The notes under the pieces: model-generated
The model's database searches: none
What the model was told of the DNA's origin: nothing
Seen by the model: only the letters and a program-made list of their open reading frames with translations
NCBI RefSeq assembly: GCF_900637205.1
Contig: NZ_LR134355.1
Span: forward strand, 4,216,001-4,280,000
Reading direction: 5' to 3'
Length of the DNA stretch: 64,000 nucleotides
Origin: Mycolicibacterium chitae
GTDB taxonomy: Bacteria > Actinomycetota > Actinomycetes > Mycobacteriales > Mycobacteriaceae
Program-made: the position numbers and the translations under genes
Shown: piece by piece, positions 50,825 through 59,599 of the stretch
Layout of the letters: each line of letters opens with the position of its first letter
Numbering within the stretch: position 1 is the stretch's first letter

Positions 50825-52383
50825 GCCAGTGCCTTCTCAGCGACGTCATCCCCGACAAACCCCCCTGCGGTTCCCACGAGCAGCGCCCCGAAGAAGGCAC
50901 CTGGCGGACCGGCGATAGCCCCGCCGACCAACCCACCCCCTTTGATGCCCAGCCAGATACCGGCGGCGGAACCCCCTGCCTTGGCTCCTACTTCCAGCAA
51001 CGACTTGTCGTTGACCAAAACGTCGTATGCGCCTACGCCAAGCGTGACGACACTTCCGACCGTTCCCAGCCGCTGGCCGAGCTTTCCCAAGGCTTGAATA
51101 TCCGCATCGGTGAATGCACCAAGTGGAGACCCACCTGCCCCGCGGGGTAGTACTTCAGCGAACTTATTCACCGCCCCCTCTCCCGCGCCGAACACCTTGC
51201 TCACCCCGTCGGCCGCGTCCAGATACTCCTGCGGCATCACACCCCGGGAGATCCCTTCGACCATGGCCTGCGCCGCCTCGGGGGAAAGCCCGCAGCCGTT
51301 CTCCAACACTTCGTGCAGCTTCGTCAACGCGGCTGCCCGGTCCTGGACCTCCATCGCGTTGATCTTCCGGGTCGCATCGTCGGCCGACATCGGCCGCGGA
51401 CTCCATGGCAGCTGCGCATCCTGCAACTGACGCTGCAGCAAAAGACGGCCGCGCGCGCGATCGCGCATGTCGCCGCCCAAAACCGTGTCCCTCGGGACGG
51501 GACCGACGGAGTGCACCATGTTGAAGTCCGCAAGCCGACTGCCGGCCAGGCGCGCGGCCTCCTCCTGTTCGGCGGCATCGCCGTAGCGCTCGGCACCGTT
51601 GACGGGGTCGGTGACGCTGGTGTAGTCGTCGAGCCTGCGATCAGCGGCAATCTCGTCCAGGGACCAGTGCAGATGCCCGTGCGGATGCAACCGACGCGCA
51701 TTCGCCACCGTCTCCTCGTCCTTGGCGCGCTGACCGGACCGGTCGTATTCCGCTGCAGCCTCCTGCGGCGTGTCCCCGGGCGTCCCGTCGGAACCGTCGA
51801 TCGCCGCGGGAACATACCCGGTCTCCATCAGCGATGCTTCGCCCGATTGGAGCTCCAGGACGTACGCGCCACGGGTCGAATTAACCTGGTCCAGTGCGGT
51901 TTTGGCCACCTGCTGCGCCTCGACGATGAGTTCCGAAGCCCGGAACGGCATCTCATCCATGGCCTCGCCGATTTCGTCGTCGATGTCGAGCAGATCGGCG
52001 TTGAGATCTCGGATCGTGACAGCACTGTCGCGCTGCGCCGTGGCCAGCGCGGCCGCGATCTGCTGGAGGGCCACCGCGATCTGGGTGAGCGCTGCGGGTT
52101 GTCCGCCCAGCGCGGCGCTGACCTTCTGCACCTCCGCGTCGTCGTTGATCGGGTGCTCGACCGTGTCCTCGCGGTCCCAGGACGCCTCGAACTGCCGTTT
52201 GGCGGCGTTGAACTGGTCATCGGCGTACTTGAGATGCCCGCCGGCCTGACGGAACGCATCCGCCAGACCGCTGATCTCGCCCGGGTCACCCGACTGAATC
52301 TCCTCGTCGGCCTGCCAGGGATCGCCCCCGGCGGCGGCCACCAACGACGCGGCGTCCAGGTATTGAAAACTGGGCGCGCTCAC
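50809..52383 (-). CDS. Effector-like protein with helical type VII domain and glycine-zipper C-terminus, module B
   Basis: 524 residues from the GTG at 52381-52383. Paralog of 43132-44634: AASLVAAAGGDPWQADEEIQSGDPGEISGLADAF, given here in part, FNAAKRQFEASWDRED, HPINDDAEVQK, GQRAKDEETVA and VGPVPRDTVLGGDMRDRARGR share positions with module A. The C-terminal 58 residues (467-524) are an archetypal glycine zipper: GIKGGGLVGGAIAGPPGAFF then LVGTAGGFVGDDVAEKAL. The stop overlaps the first membrane-protein gene. The EspC-like partner is encoded divergently, 111 bp away. Predicted secreted membrane-active effector (inference). Confidence 0.7.
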   Translation of the reverse strand: MSAPSFQYLDAASLVAAAGGDPWQADEEIQSGDPGEISGLADAFRQAGGHLKYADDQFNAAKRQFEASWDREDTVEHPINDDAEVQKVSAALGGQPAALTQIAVALQQIAAALATAQRDSAVTIRDLNADLLDIDDEIGEAMDEMPFRASELIVEAQQVAKTALDQVNSTRGAYVLELQSGEASLMETGYVPAAIDGSDGTPGDTPQEAAAEYDRSGQRAKDEETVANARRLHPHGHLHWSLDEIAADRRLDDYTSVTDPVNGAERYGDAAEQEEAARLAGSRLADFNMVHSVGPVPRDTVLGGDMRDRARGRLLLQRQLQDAQLPWSPRPMSADDATRKINAMEVQDRAAALTKLHEVLENGCGLSPEAAQAMVEGISRGVMPQEYLDAADGVSKVFGAGEGAVNKFAEVLPRGAGGSPLGAFTDADIQALGKLGQRLGTVGSVVTLGVGAYDVLVNDKSLLEVGAKAGGSAAGIWLGIKGGGLVGGAIAGPPGAFFGALLVGTAGGFVGDDVAEKALAWMKN

Positions 52384-52443
52384 CCAACCGCCCCCAGACC
52401 GACGCCCCTCACGACGAAAAACCTACCGGTTGTCCTGGCACAG

Positions 52444-52462
52444 GCAATTCACCCTGAATTGC
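52444..52462. promoter_or_regulatory. Perfect dyad between the module B effector and EspC-like genes
   Basis: GCAATTCA-CCC-TGAATTGC: 8-bp perfect arms with a 3-bp spacer in the 111-bp divergent promoter region, 61 bp from the effector start and 33 bp from the EspC-like start. The AT-rich arms stand out in this GC-rich genome. A shared operator for both genes is likely; the regulator is unknown. Confidence 0.5.
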
Positions 52463-52494
52463 GGCACCCGGGCAAACCTTTCTAAGTTGGGTTC

Positions 52495-52803
52495 ATGTAC
52501 GTCAACACCGAGGGCCTGCGGGCGGGCGGCAAGGACTCCTACACCGCGGCCGACCACGCGGACCAGAGCGCCGGCACCCTGGCGCGCACTGCCGTCGGCT
52601 CGGGGATGTTCGGCAACTTCTCCGAGGCCAAGGCCTTCGGCCAGAAGGTCATCGGCGCGCACACGCACAACGTGGAGTTGATCAACAGCCACACCAAGAA
52701 CCTCGGCGGCATCGGTGACCACGCGCAGTGCACCGCCGCCGAGTTCGAGGACATGGAGCACCGCAACGAGGCGCAGATCCGCGCCGTGCGCGACGCGCTC
52801 TAA
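52495..52803 (+). CDS. EspC-like small type VII secretion-associated protein, module B
   Basis: 102 residues, ATG at 52495. Same architecture as the protein at 42836: VNTEGLRAGGKDSYTAADHA, SGMFGNFSEAKAFGQKV, then FEDMEHRNEAQIRAVRDAL containing the F-x-x-x-E element. The DUF2580/EspC family is exported by ESX systems as dimers with larger proteins. In module B it is divergent from its effector, unlike module A where it is upstream in the same direction. The stop overlaps the convergent VOC gene. Confidence 0.75.
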   Translation: MYVNTEGLRAGGKDSYTAADHADQSAGTLARTAVGSGMFGNFSEAKAFGQKVIGAHTHNVELINSHTKNLGGIGDHAQCTAAEFEDMEHRNEAQIRAVRDAL

Positions 52804-53180
52804 GCGCCGCCGTGGAAGACGGCCTCGACATTGTTGCCGTCGGGGTCCCGCACGAACGCCCCGTAGTACTTCTCGTGGTACTCGGGCCACAGTCGCGGCG
52901 CGTGCAACGACTCGGCCCCCAGCGCGAGCGCGGCGTCGTAAAACGCCCGCACCGCAGCGGCGTCGGCGGCCTGAAACGCGATGTGTACCTCCCGGTTCGG
53001 CCCGTTGGCACCGTTGCGGGATCCGTCGGCGATCCAGAACGCCGGATGCCCGTCGCGGCCGTAGCCGAGGGCCACCTCGTAGTCCAGTTGCCGGCTGTAG
53101 CCGAGCACCCCGAGCACCCGGTCGTAGAACTCCTGCGCGCGGCCCCAGTCGGTGCAGTTGATTCCCAAGTGATCGATCAT
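52800..53180 (-). CDS. VOC/glyoxalase-fold protein
   Basis: 126 residues, two beta-alpha-beta-beta-beta units: MIDHLGINCTDWGRAQEFYDRVL and EVHIAFQAADAAAVRAFYDAALALG. Metal ligands may be His4, His in VHIAF and Glu in NNVEAVFHGGA. Similar to glyoxalase/bleomycin-resistance proteins; substrate unknown. The ATG at 53178-53180 is chosen; the frame is open further upstream. Confidence 0.82.
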   Translation of the reverse strand: MIDHLGINCTDWGRAQEFYDRVLGVLGYSRQLDYEVALGYGRDGHPAFWIADGSRNGANGPNREVHIAFQAADAAAVRAFYDAALALGAESLHAPRLWPEYHEKYYGAFVRDPDGNNVEAVFHGGA

Positions 53181-53202
53181 CGGGTCACCGTACATTCGAG
53201 GT

Positions 53203-54942
53203 ATGACAACCGACGCCGACTTCGACCTGATCATCCGCAACGGCACCGTCGTCGACGGACTGGGCGCCCCACCCCGGACCGCTGACGTCGCCGTCCGCAA
53301 CGGGGTCATCGCCGAGGTCGGCACCGTCTCCGGGACCGCGGCCCGGGAGGTCGACGCCACCGGACTGTTGGTCACGCCCGGCTTCGTGGACCTGCACACC
53401 CACTACGACGGCCAGGCCATCTGGAGCGAGCGCCTCACCCCGTCCTCGGCGCACGGGGTGACCACCGCGGTGATGGGCAACTGCGGGGTCGGCTTCGCGC
53501 CGTGCCGCCCGCAGGACCATGAGGTGCTGGTGGACGTGATGGCCGGCGTCGAGGACATCCCCGGCGTGGTGATGGTCGACGGCCTGCCGTGGACCTGGGA
53601 GACCTTCCCCGAGTTCCTCGATGCGCTCGACGCCCGGCGCCGGGACATTGATGTGGCCGCCTTCCTGCCGCACTCCCCGCTGCGCGTCTACGTGATGGGA
53701 CAGCGCGGCGTGGACCTCGAACCGGCCGCCCCGGAGGACCTAGCCCTGATGCGCAAGCTGGCCGCCGAGGCCGTCCAGGTCGGCGCATTGGGCTTTGCCA
53801 CCTCGCGCTTCACCATCCACAAGAGCGAGAGCGGTCGGCCCATCCCCAGCTACGACGCCGGGTACGCCGAGATCGAGGCCATCGCCCGCGGCCTCGACGA
53901 CGCGGGCGGCGGGTTGATCCAGTTCGTGCCTGATCTGGTGGCCGGTGACTACCAACCCGTGCTGCAGACCGTCTTCGACGTGGCCGCCGACGTCGGACTG
54001 CCGGTGACGTTCACGCTGGCCATCGGCAACGCGGGCCCGCCGTTCTTCCTCGACGCGCTGACCATGGTGGAGAAGGCCAACGCCGACGGGGGCGACATCA
54101 CCGCCCAGATCTTCCCCCGCCCCATCGGGCTGGTGCTGGGCTTGGAACTGTCCGGCAACCCGTTCGTGCTGTACCCGAGCTATCAGGAGATCGCCGATCT
54201 GCCGCTGGATCAGCGCGTGGACGAAATGCGTAAACCCGAAGTGCGGCAACGGATCCTGTCCGACGCCCCGGGCGAGGGGCACCCGTTGATGTTCGCCGCG
54301 CAGCTGTGGGACTTCATGTTCCCGCTGGGCGAACCGCCGAACTACGAGCCGGACCCGGCCGACAGCATCGGTGCGCGGGCCCGCGCCCGCGGCGTCAGCC
54401 CGCTCGAGGAGGCCTACGACCGCGTCCTCGACGACGACGGCCGCGCCATGCTGCTGGTCACGCTGGCCAACTACCGGGACAACTCGCTGGACACCGTGGC
54501 CGAGTTGATTCGCCGCGACGACGTGGTGCTCGGCCTGGGCGACGGCGGTGCGCACTACGGCATGATCTGCGATGCGTCCTTCCCGACCTACATGCTGACG
54601 CACTGGGTGCGCGACCGCGCCTCGGGTCGGCTGTCGATCGCCGAGGCGGTGCGCGAGCTCACCTCGGTGCCGGCCCGGGTCGCCGGATTGCACGACCGCG
54701 GTCGGATTGCCAAGGGCTACAAGGCCGATCTCAACGTCATCGACGCCGACCGGCTGACCTTGCACCGCCCGGTGGTCGCCCACGACCTACCCGCGGGCGG
54801 CCGACGGCTCGACCAGACCGCCGACGGCTACGTCGCCACCATCGTCTCCGGCGAGATCATCGCGGAGAATGGAGTCCCCACCCCGGCGCGGCCCGGCAAG
54901 CTGGTCCGCGGCCGTCAACCCGAACCCGAAGGGGCAGCATGA
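53203..54942 (+). CDS. Amidohydrolase family 3, N-acyl-D-amino-acid deacylase-like
   Basis: 579 residues. The metal-dependent hydrolase barrel starts LIIRNGTVVDGLGAPPRTADVAVRNG, with metal ligands in GFVDLHTHYDGQ, and later GNCGVGFAPCRP, a Cys-containing element typical of D-aminoacylases, and the Asp-containing GLGDGGAHYGMICDASFP. Hydrolyses N-acyl-D-amino acids or similar amides. The stop overlaps the following gene by ATGA. Confidence 0.88.
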   Translation: MTTDADFDLIIRNGTVVDGLGAPPRTADVAVRNGVIAEVGTVSGTAAREVDATGLLVTPGFVDLHTHYDGQAIWSERLTPSSAHGVTTAVMGNCGVGFAPCRPQDHEVLVDVMAGVEDIPGVVMVDGLPWTWETFPEFLDALDARRRDIDVAAFLPHSPLRVYVMGQRGVDLEPAAPEDLALMRKLAAEAVQVGALGFATSRFTIHKSESGRPIPSYDAGYAEIEAIARGLDDAGGGLIQFVPDLVAGDYQPVLQTVFDVAADVGLPVTFTLAIGNAGPPFFLDALTMVEKANADGGDITAQIFPRPIGLVLGLELSGNPFVLYPSYQEIADLPLDQRVDEMRKPEVRQRILSDAPGEGHPLMFAAQLWDFMFPLGEPPNYEPDPADSIGARARARGVSPLEEAYDRVLDDDGRAMLLVTLANYRDNSLDTVAELIRRDDVVLGLGDGGAHYGMICDASFPTYMLTHWVRDRASGRLSIAEAVRELTSVPARVAGLHDRGRIAKGYKADLNVIDADRLTLHRPVVAHDLPAGGRRLDQTADGYVATIVSGEIIAENGVPTPARPGKLVRGRQPEPEGAA

Positions 54943-55316
54943 GCGCCGCAGTGGACCTGATCCGCCTCACCGAGGCCCTGGCCGATTTCGACCAGGCCTT
55001 CCTGATCACCACCGGCGACGGCGGCAAACCGCACACCGTGATGGTCGAACCCACCCTGGTCGACGGGGTCCTCGACGTCGGGGCGGTCGGCGACCGCACC
55101 AGCACCAATGTGGCTGCCCGAGCCGATGTCTCGCTGCTGTGGCCGCCTCGCGAGTCGGGCGGCTACGCGCTGATGGTCGACGGCCGCGCCGAACCGGCCG
55201 ACGCGGGCGCCCTGCGGGTGGTGCCGACCAAGGCGCTGCTGCACCGCAAGGCCGCCCCCGGTTCACCGGCCGCCGAGAGCGGCTGTTTGCACGACTGCGT
55301 CGTGTTCAAGGCCTGA
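54939..55316 (+). CDS. Small PPOX/split-barrel-type protein
   Basis: 125 residues with the FMN/F420-binding split-barrel pattern: ADFDQAFLITTGDGGKPHTVMVEPTLVDGVLDVG (in part), TSTNVAARADVSLLWPP and GGYALMVDGRAEPA. Translationally coupled to the amidohydrolase. Cofactor and substrate unknown. The 3' end overlaps the convergent protease gene by 11 bp. Confidence 0.78.
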   Translation: MSAAVDLIRLTEALADFDQAFLITTGDGGKPHTVMVEPTLVDGVLDVGAVGDRTSTNVAARADVSLLWPPRESGGYALMVDGRAEPADAGALRVVPTKALLHRKAAPGSPAAESGCLHDCVVFKA

Positions 55317-56043
55317 AAGTGTCCAGCCTCAAGCCCCACTGCTCCAGGTAGGGCTCCACCAGCGTCGCCACCACCCCGATATCCCCCACGGTGCCGCTGA
55401 GGATTCCCACCGCCGTAGCCGATCCGTCGGATTCGAGCCGATACACGGGACTTCCGGAATCGCCGGGTTGCGCCGTGGCGGTGAAGAAGGCCAGGTTCGC
55501 CATGGCCTGCCGCGACCGGACCGTATGCAGCACAAGCGAATAGTTGCCGCACTGCTGGCCGCTGATCCTGCCATCGAAACACAACATGTCCTCTTCGAGG
55601 AGGACGGTAGTGGTGTCACCCCTGACACGGCGCTCGGTCAAAATCCACGGGTCGCGTGGCAACTCGTCGTCTTCAAGCCGGATCACTGCGATGTCCGGAC
55701 CCTCATCGTGCCCGGGCACCGAGTGCGCGAACCGGCCGATCTTGCGGAGGTTGCCATCGGCCCGATCGGACAGCGTCACGTCACCCCCCTTGTCGCAGTG
55801 TCCGGCGGTCAATGCGTAACGCGCCCCATCGGCGCCCCTGGCGAGGAACCCGAGAGTGCACACCGTGGCGACGCGCCCGGCGGGATCTTCGGCCACGATC
55901 CCGATGCCGGGAGCGATGGCCATGGCGGCGGGTGCGGGCTTCGATACGTACACGACTCCGAGTACCACGGCCAGGGCGCACACCACCGCGGCGAGCATCC
56001 ACGCCGTCCGCCGGCCCCTCAGCCCAGCGTCACCGTTCCCCAC
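55306..56043 (-). CDS. Membrane-anchored or secreted trypsin-like serine protease
   Basis: 245 residues. An N-terminal signal/anchor (TAWMLAAVVCALAVVLGVVYVS) is followed by a chymotrypsin-fold domain with His (ALTAGHCDKGG), Asp (GPDIAVIRLEDD) and Ser (AQPGDSGSPVYRL). Cysteines (VCTLGF/GHC and MLCFDG/QQCGNY) would form two disulfides. Located at the end of the cobalamin-transporter unit on the same strand, overlapping the MBL gene by 14 bp, but a functional link is not obvious. Confidence 0.85.
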   Translation of the reverse strand: MGNGDAGLRGRRTAWMLAAVVCALAVVLGVVYVSKPAPAAMAIAPGIGIVAEDPAGRVATVCTLGFLARGADGARYALTAGHCDKGGDVTLSDRADGNLRKIGRFAHSVPGHDEGPDIAVIRLEDDELPRDPWILTERRVRGDTTTVLLEEDMLCFDGRISGQQCGNYSLVLHTVRSRQAMANLAFFTATAQPGDSGSPVYRLESDGSATAVGILSGTVGDIGVVATLVEPYLEQWGLRLDTFRP

Positions 56044-56887
56044 GGCAGTGATGGTAGGCGCCGACCGCCTCGGATGTGCTCACCCGCACCACTTCCCCGT
56101 CGCGCCCGGCCCGCGCACCGCACCGCTCCAGCGCCCGCGCCAACTCGTCCCCCGGCGGGTTGTAGTGACTCAGATGCACCGCGACGACGTCGGTATCGGC
56201 ATGCACCGCACAGGATTCGCGCAGCCCCCGCACGGTCTGCGCGAACGCCGGCAGGTCGTGGTGCTCGGTGCCGTGGTCGGTCTTGCTGCCGAAGGTCTGC
56301 TCCAGGAAGACCGCATCGAACTTCGCCCCGGCGATCGCCGCGGCGGTCTCGGCCGGCAGCGGTCCGGTGTCGGTGGCCCACAGAAACCTTGCGCCCGCGC
56401 GGGACACGTCGTACAGCACCGCGGGGTCGCCGATCACGCCGGCGTGCGCCGCGGCCAACACCCGCACCAGGTAGTCGCCGCGCGGCCCCGGCAGGCGTAG
56501 CTGCTCACCGGCGGCCACCGCGCGGAACGTGACGGGGTCCCGCGGCCCCACCCAGTCGCGGCACTGATCGAGCACAGCAGAAGGGGCGAGCACCTCGAGC
56601 GGTTCCGTGGCCCCCACCCAGTGCCGCATCACCAGGGCCGCGGGCCCGACATGGTCGAAATGGCCGTGGGTGAACAGGATGTGGCGCACCCCGGCCAGCG
56701 TCCGCCCGAACCGCACCGCCGCGCGCGGCGCCTCGTAACCGCAATCGATCATCAGCGCATCGTCGACGAGCGCGGCGGTCTGCCCGCGGATCTCGTCGGC
56801 CGCCGACGCCCAACGGCACGAACGACATTCGCAGAACGGGCTGGGCCACCCGTCGGCGCTGCCGGTCCCCAGCAACAGCACTTCCAT
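56030..56887 (-). CDS. PhnP-like metallo-beta-lactamase-fold hydrolase
   Basis: 285 residues. The N-terminus LLGTGSADGWPSPFCECRSCRWA has the Cys knuckle seen in PhnP/PqqB-type proteins; metal ligands are in FTHGHFDHVGP, WATDTGPLP and VHLSHYNP. Overlaps the BtuD stop by one base (TGATG), so it is co-translated with the cobalamin transporter. In actinobacteria MBL proteins of this type are found beside or fused to cobinamide-salvage enzymes, so a role in corrinoid processing is possible. Confidence 0.8.
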   Translation of the reverse strand: MEVLLLGTGSADGWPSPFCECRSCRWASAADEIRGQTAALVDDALMIDCGYEAPRAAVRFGRTLAGVRHILFTHGHFDHVGPAALVMRHWVGATEPLEVLAPSAVLDQCRDWVGPRDPVTFRAVAAGEQLRLPGPRGDYLVRVLAAAHAGVIGDPAVLYDVSRAGARFLWATDTGPLPAETAAAIAGAKFDAVFLEQTFGSKTDHGTEHHDLPAFAQTVRGLRESCAVHADTDVVAVHLSHYNPPGDELARALERCGARAGRDGEVVRVSTSEAVGAYHHCRGER

Positions 56888-57687
56888 CAGCGCGCCCCGT
56901 CCCGCACCGGCAGCACCGCGATGTTGCCGCCGCGCTGCACCACCTCCACCCGGGCCTGGTATACCTCGGCGATCCGAGCCACCGTCAGCACCTCGGCGGG
57001 GACACCGTCGGCGACCACTCGACCGTCGCGCAACATGACCATCCGGTCGGCGTACTGGCCGGCCAACGTCAAATCGTGCATGGCGGCGATCACGGTGAGC
57101 CCGTCGGCATCCCGCATCGCGTCGACAAGTTCGAGCACCTGCTGCTGATGACCGACATCCAGGGCACTGGTGGGCTCGTCGAGGATCAGCACCGACGGCT
57201 GCTGGGCCAGCGCGCGGGCCAACACCACCCGCTGCAACTCACCGCCGGACAGTTCGGTGACGGGCCGCTCGGCCACGCCACCGAGGTCCAGGCGCTCGAT
57301 CGCGTCGCGCACCACCTGGCGGTCGGCGGCCGAGGGCATGGCGAACCGCGGGATGTGCGGGGTGCGGCCCAGGGTGATCAGTTCGGTGACGCTGACGCCG
57401 TCGGGCACGGTGGGTCGCTGCGGCATCAGCGCGACCGCCGCGGCGATCTGCGGGCGCCGCGCCGCCTGCGGGTCCAGGCCCGCGACCCGCACGGTTCCGG
57501 TCAGCCGGGCGTCCTTGCCGATCGGGATCAGCCCCGCCAGCACATGCAGCAGCGTCGTCTTGCCGGCCCCGTTCGGGCCGACCACGCTGACCCATTCGCC
57601 CGCGGCGACCCTCAGGTGCACGTCGCGGAGCACCGACGCCTCGCGGCGGACGACGGTCAGGTCCGCACACGACACCACGGCGGTCAC
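56887..57687 (-). CDS. Cobalamin-type ABC transporter ATP-binding protein (BtuD-like)
   Basis: 266 residues. Walker A SVVGPNGAGKTTLLHVLAG, Q-loop LMPQRPTVPDGV, signature TELSGGELQRVVLARALAQQ, Walker B VLILDEPTSALD and H-loop AAMHDLTLAGQ. It belongs to the FepC/BtuD/HmuV group. The riboswitch upstream of the operon points to cobalamin or another corrinoid rather than heme or ferric siderophore. GTG start overlapping the permease stop. Confidence 0.9.
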   Translation of the reverse strand: MTAVVSCADLTVVRREASVLRDVHLRVAAGEWVSVVGPNGAGKTTLLHVLAGLIPIGKDARLTGTVRVAGLDPQAARRPQIAAAVALMPQRPTVPDGVSVTELITLGRTPHIPRFAMPSAADRQVVRDAIERLDLGGVAERPVTELSGGELQRVVLARALAQQPSVLILDEPTSALDVGHQQQVLELVDAMRDADGLTVIAAMHDLTLAGQYADRMVMLRDGRVVADGVPAEVLTVARIAEVYQARVEVVQRGGNIAVLPVRDGAR

Positions 57688-58679
57688 GTCATCTTCCTAC
57701 TGCGCCGCAGCACCACCAGGAAGAACGGCGCCCCGATGGCGGCGGTGACCACGCCGATGGGTAGCTCGGCCGGGGACAGCGCCCAGCGCGCCAGTACGTC
57801 GGCCAGCATCAGGAAGGCCGCGCCGAACAGCACCGACAGCGGCAGCAGCAGCCGGTGTCCCGGGCCGACCAACAGCCGCACGGCGTGCGGGACGACGATG
57901 CCGACGAACCCGATCAACCCGCTCACGCTGACCACCGCCGCCGTGCCCAACGTCGCCACCGCGACCAACAGCAGCCGCACCCGCCGCGGGTCGATGCCCA
58001 GGCTGGCCGCCTCGATGTCGCCGACCGCCATGACGTCGAGGATCCGCCCGAACAACAGGATCACCAGCACCGTCAGCACCACGTACGGCAGGGCGACGGC
58101 GACCTCGGTCCAGCCGTTGGTGCTCAGCCGGCCCAGCAGCCAGCTGTACACCTGCCGCATGGAGTCGTCGTAGCGCTGCTGCAGGAAGGTCTGCCCCGCG
58201 TTGGCGAATGCCGCCACCGCGACACCCGCCAGGATGATGACCACCTCGGTGCGCCCACCGCCCACACCGCGGCCCAGCAGATAGGTGGCGGTCACCGCGA
58301 GGATGCCACCGGCGAATGCCGCCAGGGGAACCGCGAATGTGCTTGCCGCCAGGCCGAATACGATCATCGCCGTCGCACCCAGCCCGGCGCCGCTGGACAC
58401 CCCCAGCAGGTAAGGGTCGGCCAGCGGGTTACGGAACACCCCCTGATAGGCGGCGCCGGCGATCGCCAGCGTGCCGCCTACGAGCGCCCCGAGCACCACG
58501 CGCGGTAGGCGGATCTGCCAGAGCACGGCGTGTTGGGCGGTGGTCAGCCCGTGCTCGACGTCGACGCCGGGCAGCCCGTCGAGCAGCGCGAGCAGCACGC
58601 CGCGGGCGGGCAGGTCGGCGGGCCCGACGAAGATCGCCAGCAATGCCGCCCCGACCGTGCCGAGCACGGCCGCGGCCAC
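57684..58679 (-). CDS. Cobalamin-type ABC transporter permease (BtuC-like, FecCD family)
   Basis: 331 residues from GTG 58679; the frame stays open upstream into btuF, so a few more N-terminal residues are possible. About nine to ten helices. Family landmarks are RLPRVVLGALVGGTLAIAGAAYQGVFRNPLADP in part, LGVSSGAGLGA, GIDPRRVRLLLVA and GLIGFVGIVVPHAVRLLVGP, the coupling-helix segment. The first membrane helix begins right at the chosen start, which supports a slightly earlier true start. Confidence 0.88.
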   Translation of the reverse strand: MAAAVLGTVGAALLAIFVGPADLPARGVLLALLDGLPGVDVEHGLTTAQHAVLWQIRLPRVVLGALVGGTLAIAGAAYQGVFRNPLADPYLLGVSSGAGLGATAMIVFGLAASTFAVPLAAFAGGILAVTATYLLGRGVGGGRTEVVIILAGVAVAAFANAGQTFLQQRYDDSMRQVYSWLLGRLSTNGWTEVAVALPYVVLTVLVILLFGRILDVMAVGDIEAASLGIDPRRVRLLLVAVATLGTAAVVSVSGLIGFVGIVVPHAVRLLVGPGHRLLLPLSVLFGAAFLMLADVLARWALSPAELPIGVVTAAIGAPFFLVVLRRSRKMT

Positions 58680-58698
58680 GACCAGCGCGCGGCGCCGG

Positions 58699-59577
58699 TC
58701 AGTTGGGCGCCGAGACAGCGTGGACCTCGGTGATGACTTCGCCGATCCGCTCGACCGTGTCGACGATGCGCGGACCCCAGCGGCTCGCCACGTCGGCGTC
58801 GAGTTCGTAGATGCGGCCGTCGCGCACGGCGGCCACCTCGGCCCACCCGGCGCGGTCGGCGACGGTCGCCGCGGTGACACCGCAGCACTGCACGTCGGCC
58901 AGGAAGATCAGGTCCGGGTCGGCGGTGACGACGAATTCCTCGGACAGCTGCGGGTAGGCGTCGGCCCCGTCGGCGATGTTGGTCAGCCCGAACAGGCCGT
59001 AGAGCTGCCCGACGAACGAGGCACTGCCCGCGCTGAACAGCGACGGGTCGAGCTCGTGGTAGTAGCTGAGCTCCGCGGGTGGGGTGTCGTCGACGACCTC
59101 GGCGATCTGGGTGCGCATCCGGGACACCAGTTCGGCGGCGTCGCCGATGCGCCCGGTCGCCGCGCCGATCTGTTCGATCTGGGCGTACGCGTCGTCCAGT
59201 GTGGTCGGAGCCGGCTGGGACAGCAGCGGGATGCCGGCGGCCTGCAGGCCGGCCGCCAGGTCGTCCGGCGCGTCGTCGATGATCACCAGATCGGGCTGGT
59301 AGGCGATGATCGCCTCGACATTCGGGGTGAAGCCGGACAGGTCCTGTTGGGTGGGCACGTCGGCCGGGTAGTTCGACTGCCCGTCGACGGCGATGACCTG
59401 CGATCCCGCACCGATGGCCCACAGCGTCTCGGTCGCCGACGGGCTCAGCGAGACAACACGTTCGGGCGTGGCCTGCGCGTCGGTCTCGGCGGGTTCGGGG
59501 TCGGATCCGCACGCGGCGATCAGCCCGACCGCGAGCAAAGCGGCAAGCAGCGCCGGCAGGCGGCGCACGGTGTGCAT
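58699..59577 (-). CDS. Cobalamin-type ABC transporter substrate-binding lipoprotein (BtuF-like)
   Basis: 292 residues. Lipoprotein signal with lipobox LIAAC and Cys23. Periplasmic-binding-protein type III fold: RVVSLSPSATETLWAIGAGSQVIAVDGQSNYP in part, then NVEAIIAYQPDLVIIDDAPDDLAAGLQAAGIPLL in part. DVQCCGVTAATV holds an unusual Cys pair. First gene of the riboswitch-controlled unit; its ATG follows GAAGGA. Confidence 0.88.
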   Translation of the reverse strand: MHTVRRLPALLAALLAVGLIAACGSDPEPAETDAQATPERVVSLSPSATETLWAIGAGSQVIAVDGQSNYPADVPTQQDLSGFTPNVEAIIAYQPDLVIIDDAPDDLAAGLQAAGIPLLSQPAPTTLDDAYAQIEQIGAATGRIGDAAELVSRMRTQIAEVVDDTPPAELSYYHELDPSLFSAGSASFVGQLYGLFGLTNIADGADAYPQLSEEFVVTADPDLIFLADVQCCGVTAATVADRAGWAEVAAVRDGRIYELDADVASRWGPRIVDTVERIGEVITEVHAVSAPN

Positions 59578-59599
59578 CAGAACCAGTCCTTCGTCCGAG

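Noticed and set aside
42836..52803. Search for insertion sequences, integrases or att sites that could have mobilised the two modules
   Set aside because: No transposase, integrase, tRNA gene or flanking long direct repeat was seen; mobility, if any, was by other recombination.
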